64,000 bases of DNA from the NCBI GenBank assembly GCA_001604045.1, contig LVAN01000002.1, positions 1 through 64,000 of the forward strand, in the 5' to 3' direction. Positions within the stretch are counted from its first letter, which is position 1; every line of letters starts with the position of its first letter. Below, one piece after another: positions 36,085 to 43,402 of the stretch. The notes beneath the pieces are model-generated. The model had not been told where the DNA came from. It made no database searches and saw only the letters and a list, made by a program, of their open reading frames with translations. Both the position numbers and the translations under genes were made by a program. Source of the DNA: Clostridiales bacterium Firm_08. GTDB lineage: Bacteria; Bacillota; Clostridia; Oscillospirales; QAKW01.

Positions 36085-36687
36085 TCACCCCATCAGTTTT
36101 CCAAGCGCCGCCTTGACGGCCTGTTCGACGTTCAGCGTCGCGATATCAACGCTCGCGACGGCGCGTTTCGCCTCGTGCTGTGTATAGCCCAGCACCATCA
36201 GCGCGCCGATGACCTCGGCGCTCTTGGCGCCCTGCCCCATCTCGACAGGCGCCGTATTTTTACCGGCGAGCAGATCGCCGTGTTCCTTTGACATTTTATC
36301 CTTGAGTTCCAGAACGATGCGCTGCGCGACTTTCGGCCCCACGCCGTTGGCTTTGGTGATGCGGGCGTGGTCGCCCGTCACGACGCTCGCGGCGAGATCG
36401 CCGGGCGACAGTTCGCTCAGCACGCTGAGCGCCACCTTCGGCCCCACACCGTTGACCTCCAAAAGCATTTTGAAGCAGTCCCTTTCCCTGGTATCGGAAA
36501 AGCCGAACAACTCAACGCCGTCCTCTTTCACGTTCATAAAGGTGAACAGCCGCACCGGTTTTCGCAGATCGGGAAGTCCCGAAAGGCACGCCGCCGTGAT
36601 ACTGACCTCATAACCGACGCCGGCGCATTCCACCACCGCCCTGCCGATATCCTTTTCCAGCAGTATCCCGTTCAATGAATAGATCAC
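36085..36687 (-). CDS. ruvA: Holliday junction DNA helicase subunit RuvA
   Basis: 200 residues from a GTG start preceded by GGAGG. Tetrameric junction-binding subunit: OB domain (1-62, starting [19 protein letters not shown]), two helix-hairpin-helix motifs ([21 protein letters not shown] and [19 protein letters not shown]), flexible linker and C-terminal RuvB-binding domain. GTG overlaps the ruvC stop by 4 bp. Confidence 0.96.
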   Translation of the reverse strand: MIYSLNGILLEKDIGRAVVECAGVGYEVSITAACLSGLPDLRKPVRLFTFMNVKEDGVELFGFSDTRERDCFKMLLEVNGVGPKVALSVLSELSPGDLAASVVTGDHARITKANGVGPKVAQRIVLELKDKMSKEHGDLLAGKNTAPVEMGQGAKSAEVIGALMVLGYTQHEAKRAVASVDIATLNVEQAVKAALGKLMG

Positions 36688-37178
36688 TTGTCCTGTTCCT
36701 CCAATAATGAATTTGTACTGTGGGCGAGACAAACGGCGAGCGCCAGCGCGTCCGCCGCGTCATCCGGGCGGGGCATTTTGGAAAGACCCAGCATCGTCTG
36801 CGTCATCTGCATCACCTGATGTTTTTCCGCCCTGCCGTAGCCGACGACCGCCATTTTGACCTGCAGGGGGGTATATTCCCTGTAGGGCACGCCCTTCTGA
36901 CAGGCGGCGAGCAATATCACGCCGCGCGCGTGCGCCACGGCTATGCCGGTCGTGAGATTGGTGTTGAAAAAAAGTTCCTCCACGCTCACGTGATCGGGCC
37001 GGTAGCGGTCGATGAGTTCCCCCATCCCGTCGTAGATCATCAGCAGCCGTTTTTCGAACGGCGCGTCCGCCGGCGTCGTGATCGCGCCGTAATCCAGGAC
37101 CCGGAACCGCCTGCCGTCATATTCGATTACGCCGTACCCCACGGTGGCGTACCCGGGGTCGATGCCGAGGATCCTCAT
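36684..37178 (-). CDS. ruvC: Holliday junction resolvase RuvC
   Basis: 164 residues. Resolves junctions by paired nicks. Catalytic acids D7 (ILGIDPG), E68 (VEELFF), D140 and D143 (RPDDAADALA) are all present. ATG 37178 (MRILGIDPG) gives the usual start; ATG 37184 two codons upstream lies only 4 nt from GGAG and is the alternative. First gene of the long minus-strand series; DNA upstream is very AT-rich (to 37310). Confidence 0.96.
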   Translation of the reverse strand: MRILGIDPGYATVGYGVIEYDGRRFRVLDYGAITTPADAPFEKRLLMIYDGMGELIDRYRPDHVSVEELFFNTNLTTGIAVAHARGVILLAACQKGVPYREYTPLQVKMAVVGYGRAEKHQVMQMTQTMLGLSKMPRPDDAADALALAVCLAHSTNSLLEEQDK

Positions 37179-37310
37179 AATCATACTTCTCCATAATGCA
37201 ATAAAATACTATTTTACAGTATATCATACAACAAACATAAAATAAAGGGGATTTTTCAACTTTTTTGAGTTTTTTTTCGGAGCAATTTTTTGAAAAAAAG
37301 AAAATTTTTA

Positions 37311-37338
37311 TTGACAAACGATAAATTCGTGATACAAT
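37311..37338 (+). promoter_or_regulatory. Promoter of DUF2975-HTH-DUF4173 genes
   Basis: TTGACA (37311-37316), 16-bp spacer, TACAAT (37333-37338). Confidence 0.82.
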
Positions 37339-37373
37339 GAAACTGTAAAACACAGAAACGGAGAAGTTTCGCG

Positions 37374-37817
37374 ATGAAAAAAAGACCCGACATCATTCTG
37401 TCCCTGATCCTCAGCATCATCCTGCTGGCGCTGACGGCGCTGTTCGCCGTGCTTCTGCCGGTACTGCTCGACTGGTACATCCGCTTCCGTTCCATACGGC
37501 AGGCGCTGTACATACCGATGCTCGTCACCGCTTACGGATGTACGGCGGCGGCCGTGACCGCGCTGATCTTCCTGATCCGCCTGCTCGTCCGGATCCGGGA
37601 AGGCTTCCTGTTCGACGCCGACAACATACGCTCCCTTACCGCGCTTTCCCTCTGCTTTCTCGGCGCGACCCTCTGCGCCGCCTGCGGCGGATTTTTCTAC
37701 TTCCCGTTCTGGGCGGCGGCGCTTGCCGGATTATTTATGTTTTTGCTTCTGCGGATCATACGAATGGCGTTCGCGCGCGCCGCGGAGATCAAAAGCGAAA
37801 ACGATATGACGATTTAG
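37374..37817 (+). CDS. DUF2975 membrane protein
   Basis: 147 residues with four membrane helices (about 8-31, 46-70, 85-107, 110-130). Matches DUF2975, a family almost always found next to a small Xre-type HTH protein, as here (10 bp downstream). IREGFLFDADNIRSLTALSL in the central loop is characteristic. Function unknown; a membrane sensor or partner of the HTH protein is a reasonable guess from the constant pairing. Confidence 0.85.
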   Translation: MKKRPDIILSLILSIILLALTALFAVLLPVLLDWYIRFRSIRQALYIPMLVTAYGCTAAAVTALIFLIRLLVRIREGFLFDADNIRSLTALSLCFLGATLCAACGGFFYFPFWAAALAGLFMFLLLRIIRMAFARAAEIKSENDMTI

Positions 37818-37826
37818 GAGGCGGCC

Positions 37827-38033
37827 ATGCATATTGTAATACGACTGGACGTGATGATGGCGCGGCGCAAAATGTCCCTCGGGGAACTTGCCGCCAGGGT
37901 CGGCATCACCCAGGCCAATCTTTCTATTTTGAAAACCGGAAAGGCAAAAGCCGTGCGTTTTTCAACGCTGGAGGCGCTCTGCAGCGCGCTGGACTGCCAG
38001 CCCGGAGATATCATCGAGTACGCGAATGACTGA
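37827..38033 (+). CDS. Small Cro/C1-type HTH regulator (YozG-like)
   Basis: 68 residues, almost all of it one HTH_3 domain: MARRKMSLGELAARVGITQANLSILKTGKAKAVRFSTLEALCSALDC-type sequence, ending QPGDIIEYAND. Typical partner of DUF2975 proteins. Ribosome site AGGAGG precedes the ATG by 5 nt. Probably regulates its own operon; target unproven. Confidence 0.9.
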   Translation: MHIVIRLDVMMARRKMSLGELAARVGITQANLSILKTGKAKAVRFSTLEALCSALDCQPGDIIEYAND

Positions 38034-38069
38034 CAAGTAGTATCGCTTTACACAAAGGAGGTTTTTTAA

Positions 38070-39629
38070 ATGCAAGACACAAACTACACGGCTGTCCCCT
38101 CTTATCAGAATTATTATGTGCCAAAGCCGAAACCCGTCGCGTCGGGGCGCGATAAAGTCTTTGCGATCCTGTTCCTCATCGGTTGTATCTTTACCGCCGA
38201 CCACGGGTTTTTAGGAGGGTTCAACCTCGGGTATACCGTCTGCGCCTCTCTTCTGGCCATATTGTACGTTTTGTACGCCAAAGGCAAAAAGATCACGCTG
38301 TACGGCACGCTCTGCTTCGCGCTTGCCGTTTTATCGACGACAGTATTTTCACTTTACACCGAACCGTTGATGCGTTTCGTTCTTTTCTTTGGCTTTTTCC
38401 TGCTCCTCGCCATCGCGATCTGCGAAATGTACGATATCCGCGTCTTTGCCGCCGGATCCTGGCGCGCCGTCGCGGACTGGTGTTACGTTCTCTTCATCTG
38501 CCCCTTTTCCGGGATCGGCAAAACGCTGCCGGCGCTGTTCCGCAAAAACGGACCCGCCGAAAAGCAACAGGGCAAGGGCGGCAGCGTACTGCTCGGCATT
38601 TTGTGCGCCGTACCGGTGCTGATGATCGTCGTGCCGCTGCTCATACGGGCGGATGAGGCGTTCGCGAAACTTCTCTCTTTCCTTTCTCTGGACAGTATCC
38701 CGCGCATCATTTTCTCCGTCGTTTTCGGATGTGTCCTGTTCATCCTGCTTTTCAGCCACGCCTTTTCCACGACGCGCCGTTTCAACGACCGTCCCGCGAA
38801 GATCCCCGCGCAAAAGGCGTTCCTGCCTGAGGCGCCCCTGCTGTCCTTCACCGGCGCGATCTCATTTTTCTATGTTTTGTATCTCGTCTCGCAGATCACC
38901 TACTTTTTCAGCGCCTTCACCGGCAAAACACCGGGCGACATTTTGCCCGCGAACTACGCCCGCCGCGGGTTCTTTGAGATGGCGATCATCTGCGTGATCA
39001 ACCTGATCATCCTGTTTTTCGTCATTCTTCTGTCCCGCCGGGAAGGCGGCAGGATCAAAAAACCGATCGCCGGCGTGTGCGCCTTTATCGACGTCTTTTC
39101 CCTGCTGCTGATCGCCACGGCGCTTTCTAAAATGATCCTGTACATCAGCCGTTTCGGGATGACCGCGAAACGCGTGACGACCTCCGTCTTTATGATCGCG
39201 CTGGCATTCGTCTTTCTCGCGCTTCTCATCCGTCTGTTCTGCCGGAAATTCCCCTATATGAAATTCATCGTCATAACGACCGCCGTCATCAGCGTTTCCC
39301 TGGGGTTGGCGGATCTTGAGACCACCATCGCCCAGTATAACGTATCCGCCTATCAGAGCGGCGCCCTGTCCCGCGTCGACACCGCGCAGCTCGAGCGGAT
39401 GGGCGGCGCCGCCGTACCGTACATCGAGCGGCTCGTGACGGACAAAGACCCGGAGATCGCCGAATGGGCGAAAGAACAACTGAAAGAGAGAGCGCTGTTC
39501 GATCACGTCAGTTCGGCGCCCGACCACGACGGCGACATCCGTTTCTTCAATGTGACGACCCGCCGCGCGAAAAAGATCCTGGACAAATACCTGCCGGCTG
39601 ACGCGAAAGATCCGCTCACCGACGAGTAA
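38070..39629 (+). CDS. DUF4173/DUF4153-type polytopic membrane protein
   Basis: 519 residues. About 11-12 membrane helices between 28 and 425, then a ~95-residue soluble C-terminal tail (HEAT-like short repeat YIERLVTDKDPEIAEWAKEQLKER). Family DUF4173, unknown function, often near DUF2975/HTH genes in Clostridia. A Tyr/Pro-rich cytoplasmic N-terminus (NYTAVPSYQNYYVPKPKP) precedes the first helix. AAAGGAGG precedes the ATG; 36 bp after the HTH gene, so probably the same transcript. Confidence 0.8.
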   Translation: MQDTNYTAVPSYQNYYVPKPKPVASGRDKVFAILFLIGCIFTADHGFLGGFNLGYTVCASLLAILYVLYAKGKKITLYGTLCFALAVLSTTVFSLYTEPLMRFVLFFGFFLLLAIAICEMYDIRVFAAGSWRAVADWCYVLFICPFSGIGKTLPALFRKNGPAEKQQGKGGSVLLGILCAVPVLMIVVPLLIRADEAFAKLLSFLSLDSIPRIIFSVVFGCVLFILLFSHAFSTTRRFNDRPAKIPAQKAFLPEAPLLSFTGAISFFYVLYLVSQITYFFSAFTGKTPGDILPANYARRGFFEMAIICVINLIILFFVILLSRREGGRIKKPIAGVCAFIDVFSLLLIATALSKMILYISRFGMTAKRVTTSVFMIALAFVFLALLIRLFCRKFPYMKFIVITTAVISVSLGLADLETTIAQYNVSAYQSGALSRVDTAQLERMGGAAVPYIERLVTDKDPEIAEWAKEQLKERALFDHVSSAPDHDGDIRFFNVTTRRAKKILDKYLPADAKDPLTDE

Positions 39630-39636
39630 GTAAAAA

Positions 39637-39670
39637 CACCTGCCTGAAAATCCTGATTTTCGGGCAGGTG
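39637..39670 (+). terminator. Possible terminator after the DUF4173 gene
   Basis: CACCTGCCTGAAAATC pairs with GATTTTCGGGCAGGTG (one G-T pair). Only a short T-run (AATTTT) follows, so strength is uncertain; a second weak stem ACGAAAA/TTTTCGT lies just after. Confidence 0.6.
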
Positions 39671-39702
39671 AAAGAATTTTACGAAAATTTTTCATTTTTT
39701 CG

Positions 39703-39730
39703 TGAGAGTTTTTCTTATTTTACACGTCTA
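39703..39730 (+). promoter_or_regulatory. Probable ECF-sigma-dependent promoter (autoregulatory)
   Basis: TGAGAG-T5 (39703-39713) and CGTCTA (39725-39730) separated by 16 bp from TGAGAG to CGTC. This matches the layout of Bacillus ECF promoters (TGAAAC, N16, CGTC) and sits directly upstream of an ECF sigma gene; no sigma-A promoter is visible there. Confidence 0.65.
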
Positions 39731-39764
39731 ATATATGGAACCCGTAATGGAAAGGAGCGATCGG

Positions 39765-40313
39765 ATGGATGGCGGCGCCCGCAGTTACCGGCGTTTCCTG
39801 CAGGGAGACGACGGTGGCATCGTTGAGATCATCAGGGATTATAAAGACGGTCTCACGCTTTATCTTACCGGATACGTCGGCAACGTCTTTGTCGCTGAAG
39901 AGTTGATGGAAGACGTCTTTTTCAAACTTGTGACCAAAAAGCCGAGATTTTCCGGAAAATGCTCCTTCAAGACCTGGCTGTACACCATCGGACGAAACAC
40001 GGCACTTGACTATCTGCGGCACAGCGCGCGCGCCCCATCCGTTCCGTTTGAAAACGTCGAACAGTCGCTGGCGGAGCAGGCGCAGGTCGAAAGCGTTTAC
40101 ATAAAAGAGGAGGAAAAGATCGCGCTGCACCGGGCGCTGGCGAAACTCCAGCCGAATTACCGCCAGGTGCTCTATCTGCTCTATTTTGAGGATCTTTCCT
40201 ACAAGGAAGCGGCGCATATCATGAAGAAAAACATCCGTCAGATCGAAAATCTCACACATCGCGCAAAAAACTCACTGAAAGCGATCCTGGAAAAGGAGGG
40301 CGTCACGGTATGA
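39765..40313 (+). CDS. ECF-type RNA polymerase sigma factor
   Basis: 182 residues. Sigma-2 region about 25-90 (YLTGYVGNVFVAEELMEDVFFKLV, FKTWLYTIGRNTALDYLR) and sigma-4 region about 120-180 (LQPNYRQVLYLLYFEDLSYKEAAHIM...IENLTHRAKNSLK). No sigma-1 or -3. ATG 39765 is chosen because AAAGGAG lies 8 nt upstream; earlier in-frame ATGs lack a site and fall within the predicted promoter/transcript start. The ATGA overlap with the next gene couples it to a membrane protein that is probably its anti-sigma factor. Inducing signal unknown. Confidence 0.93.
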   Translation: MDGGARSYRRFLQGDDGGIVEIIRDYKDGLTLYLTGYVGNVFVAEELMEDVFFKLVTKKPRFSGKCSFKTWLYTIGRNTALDYLRHSARAPSVPFENVEQSLAEQAQVESVYIKEEEKIALHRALAKLQPNYRQVLYLLYFEDLSYKEAAHIMKKNIRQIENLTHRAKNSLKAILEKEGVTV

Positions 40314-41332
40314 AAACGTATGACGAGATCGCGGCGCGCGTTTTCGCACGGCGCAAGGAATATCTGGATCAGGTCCGCAAAAAGAAAAAAAGGGCGCGGA
40401 TCATCGTCACATCGGCAAGTCTGTGCGCCGCCATCATACTGCTGATCAGCGTGTGGAGCAGCGGGATACTCTCTCCAAAAGAGCCTGTCTCCATGCGCGG
40501 TATGATCCGCAAGGACAACACGCCCACCATCACAAATCCCGCGGACAACGCCCTGCAAGGCTCCGAAAAATCGTCCGGCGAGACAGAGGCAGACAACGCG
40601 GACGGCAAGCAAAACGCCGATACCGGTGAACAAAACGTCCCCGATGGTTCAGACGTTTCATCGTACACCGGGTCGATCCTCGAGATCCCGGCGATCACCG
40701 CCGATGAGATCGACGCGGACCGTTTGGCGGCCGTCCTGTACAACAAGGGCTGCTACACGCAAGCCGCCTGGTACGAGTCCGTATCATTCGCCCCCCTGCG
40801 CGGCAAAAAACTCGGCGACGCCGCCGGAACGCTTGACCCCGCGGAAAAAGTCCTCCTGCCCGCCACCGTCGCGGGAGAGGTCTATGAGGTGAAGGGCTAC
40901 GATAAGGACTTCCGCGTCTGCGTGGTGATCGATGACAGAACGCTTGTCCTCGAACGGCTGAACGGCATACAGCTCTCCCTGGGACGGTCCCTGTTCGAGG
41001 CGCGTCTGCACATAACGGATCTGCTGAAGACCGCCGAATATGAAACGAATGAAAGTTGGAAAAACAATAAAAACGACCGGCGCGTCATCGATGAGAAACT
41101 CCTCGCCGATCTCACGGATATGATGAACGGCGCGCCGTTCATCAAGGCGCCGGACGATATTTACGACACGACGGATCAGATCCATCTGACCTTTGCCATG
41201 AAGGACGGGACCATCCTTTCGATCCGTCTGATCCGGGGCGGATATATCACCTACCCGACCCTTTCCGGATACGCCGTCAAAGCGGATGACAAGACCTTTG
41301 AAAAGATCTTCGAAGCGCTGGCCGGCGCGTAA
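40310..41332 (+). CDS. Membrane-anchored protein, probable anti-sigma factor with a novel outer domain
   Basis: 340 residues. Short cytoplasmic part (1-29, YDEIAARVFARRKEYLDQVRKKKKR), one membrane helix (30-50), a low-complexity Asn/Asp/Glu/Gly-rich linker (about 65-115), and an extracellular domain (about 120-340). The 4-bp overlap with the sigma gene and single-helix topology fit a RsiV/RsiW-like regulator, but the cytoplasmic segment is far too short for a ZAS or typical anti-sigma domain. I do not recognise the outer domain (FTFAMKDGTILSIRLIRGG near the end). Assignment is from context. Confidence 0.7.
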   Translation: MKTYDEIAARVFARRKEYLDQVRKKKKRARIIVTSASLCAAIILLISVWSSGILSPKEPVSMRGMIRKDNTPTITNPADNALQGSEKSSGETEADNADGKQNADTGEQNVPDGSDVSSYTGSILEIPAITADEIDADRLAAVLYNKGCYTQAAWYESVSFAPLRGKKLGDAAGTLDPAEKVLLPATVAGEVYEVKGYDKDFRVCVVIDDRTLVLERLNGIQLSLGRSLFEARLHITDLLKTAEYETNESWKNNKNDRRVIDEKLLADLTDMMNGAPFIKAPDDIYDTTDQIHLTFAMKDGTILSIRLIRGGYITYPTLSGYAVKADDKTFEKIFEALAGA

Positions 41333-41486
41333 CGAAACCTACCTGTTTCTTTTATTTTTGGAGAACGCCCCGGGGCAAGCGGTTGCCTCGGGGCGTTCTC
41401 CATGGCTGACCCACGGTAAGGACAAATCGGTTTTGAAAGGTGAATTTTCCGCCGCCCTTTGCCGCAAAGCCTTGAAAACCCATAAT
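41333..41486. other. Structured intergenic stretch between convergent genes
   Basis: Contains a 20-bp hairpin (41359-41378 with 41383-41402, one G-T pair, GCGG loop) without a T-run on either strand, and a second structure: GGTTTT (41429-41434) with AAAACC (41475-41480) enclosing AAGG/CCTT and CTTTG-CCG-CAAAG (41457-41469). No coding potential that I trust. May act as a terminator for one or both sides or be an intergenic element. Confidence 0.65.
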
Positions 41487-42746
41487 TTATGATCTTGAAA
41501 GCGATAGCACTTTATCCGCCGCGCGCAGGATGCCGACAGACGCGGTCTCAAAGGTCAGTCCGCCCTGCAGAAAAGCGGTATAGGGCGGCTTTACGGGGCC
41601 GTCCGCCGAAAGTTCGATGGAGGAGCCACTCACGAACGAGCCCGCCGCCATGATGACCGGATCCGAATACCCCGGCATATCCCAGGGCACGGGAGTCACG
41701 AAACTGTCGATCGGCGCGCCCGCCTGGATACCCTCGCAAAAGGCGATCATCGGCTCTTTTTCCTCAAACACGATGGTTTGGATGATATCCGCCCGCTCGT
41801 CGTCACAGAAGGGGCGCACGACATATCCCATCAACTCGAACATCGCCGCGGCGAATATCGCCGTTTTCTGCGCCTGCAGTACGATATGCGGCGCGAGGAA
41901 CAGTCCCTGGTAAAAATCAGAAAGCGTATCGAGCGTCGCGCCGCTCTCCCGCCCGACGCCGGGCATCGTCAAGCGGTAGGAGCATTTCTCCACCGCCCAT
42001 TTTTTCCCGACGAGATAGCCGCCGATCTTAGCGAGCCCGCCGCCGGGATTTTTGATGAGAGAACCGACGCAAAGATCCACACCGTAATAGGTCGGTTCAT
42101 GCGGCTCGGTGAACTCCCCGTAACAATTATCCACCATCACGCAAACGTCGGGGCGGCGATCCTTGACAAAGCGGCAGATCTCCCCGATCTGCTCGCTCGT
42201 CAGCGTGACGCGATCCTGATATCCCTTGGATTTTTGGATGAACACGACGGAAACGCTCTCGTCGAGTTTTCTCTCGATGCCGTCATAGTCCACGCTGCCG
42301 TCCTCGGCAAACTCCACGCAGTCAAAGTGAACGCCGAATTGCCCGAGAGAGCCGTCGCCCGCTTTGATCCCGATGACCTCGTCCAGCGTATCATACGGCT
42401 TGCCGGTGACGGAAAGCAGCGTGTGCCCCGGACGGAGCAGGCCAAACAGCGCGACGGTCAGCGCGTGCGTGCCGGAAATAATGTGGGGGCGCACGATCGC
42501 GTCCTCCGCCTCCATCGCCTTGGCGAACACGCGGTCCAGCGTATCCCTGCCGCTGTCGTCATATCCGTATCCGGTACTGCCCCGCAGGTGAGATGCCTGC
42601 ACCTTTTCACTCTGAAACGCCCAAAGCACCCGCTGTGAGGTTTTCTCCGCGACGCTTTCCGCGGCGGCGAACGCTTCCGCGCACCGCTCCAGCGCCTTTT
42701 CCCTCAACGCCTTTATCTCATCCGAGACCGTAAAACAGTCGTCCAT
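41487..42746 (-). CDS. Methionine gamma-lyase family protein (YnbB-like PLP enzyme)
   Basis: 419 residues. PLP fold type I; the Schiff-base lysine is K232 in GSLIKNPGGGLA, and MVDNCYGEFTE supplies the PLP-ring aspartate. Belongs to the family called methionine gamma-lyase or aluminium-resistance protein, of which B. subtilis YnbB is a member; activity of this subgroup is not well established. RPHIISGTHALTVALFGLLRPGHTL and the long LRGSTGYGYDDSGRDTLDRVFA are characteristic. Last gene of the cca operon, 1 bp after rpe. Confidence 0.88.
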   Translation of the reverse strand: MDDCFTVSDEIKALREKALERCAEAFAAAESVAEKTSQRVLWAFQSEKVQASHLRGSTGYGYDDSGRDTLDRVFAKAMEAEDAIVRPHIISGTHALTVALFGLLRPGHTLLSVTGKPYDTLDEVIGIKAGDGSLGQFGVHFDCVEFAEDGSVDYDGIERKLDESVSVVFIQKSKGYQDRVTLTSEQIGEICRFVKDRRPDVCVMVDNCYGEFTEPHEPTYYGVDLCVGSLIKNPGGGLAKIGGYLVGKKWAVEKCSYRLTMPGVGRESGATLDTLSDFYQGLFLAPHIVLQAQKTAIFAAAMFELMGYVVRPFCDDERADIIQTIVFEEKEPMIAFCEGIQAGAPIDSFVTPVPWDMPGYSDPVIMAAGSFVSGSSIELSADGPVKPPYTAFLQGGLTFETASVGILRAADKVLSLSRS

Positions 42747-42747
42747 T

Positions 42748-43401
42748 TCATTCTCCCAATACTTTCATAAATTCGCTCGCGTTTTTCAATGCGTCACCCT
42801 TATAGACGGAACTGCCCGCCACGATGACGTTAACGCCCGCCGCAAGACACTGACGGACATTTCTCATATTGACGCCGCCGTCCACCTCTATATCATAGGC
42901 GTGACCGCCGCGCTCCTTATACGACGCCAAAAAACGCGCTTTCTCCAGCTGTTCCGGCATAAAGGACTGTCCGCCAAATCCCGGTTCCACTGTCATGACG
43001 AGCGCCATATCCACCATGGGAAGGTAGGGCAGGAGCGCCTCGACGGGGGTCGCCGGTTTGAGCGTGATCCCCACCCGCTTTCCGGCGGCGTGGATACGCC
43101 TAATGATCTCGTCGCCGGCGGATGTGCTTTCCACGTGGAAAGTGATAATATCCGCGCCGGCGGCCATAAAATCGTCGAGATATCTCTCCGGACGGTCGAT
43201 CATCAGATGGACGTCCAGCGTCAGATCCGTCGCCCGGCGCAGCGATTTGATGACCGGCGCGCCGAGTGTGATATTGGGCACGAAACTGCCGTCCATCACA
43301 TCAAGGTGCAGCCACCGCGCGCCGCCGTGCGCCACCATATCCGCCGCCTCCGCGAGATGCGCGAAGTCCGCCGCGAGAATAGAAGGAGATAAAATATTCA
43401 T
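42748..43401 (-). CDS. rpe: Ribulose-phosphate 3-epimerase
   Basis: 217 residues. Interconverts ribulose-5-phosphate and xylulose-5-phosphate in the pentose phosphate pathway. TIM barrel with LSPSILAADF start, metal-binding WLHLDVMDGSFVPN (H33, D35), HLMIDRP, TVEPGFGGQSF and EVDGGVN. Separated by one base from the LTA-synthase-like gene upstream, so co-expressed with envelope genes rather than with rsgA/thiN as in many Firmicutes. Confidence 0.96.
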   Translation of the reverse strand: MNILSPSILAADFAHLAEAADMVAHGGARWLHLDVMDGSFVPNITLGAPVIKSLRRATDLTLDVHLMIDRPERYLDDFMAAGADIITFHVESTSAGDEIIRRIHAAGKRVGITLKPATPVEALLPYLPMVDMALVMTVEPGFGGQSFMPEQLEKARFLASYKERGGHAYDIEVDGGVNMRNVRQCLAAGVNVIVAGSSVYKGDALKNASEFMKVLGE

Positions 43402-43402
43402 A

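Noticed and set aside
41286-41492. Small open frame over the 3' end of the membrane partner gene and the structured gap
   Set aside because: No ribosome site, overlaps another coding frame and the hairpin.
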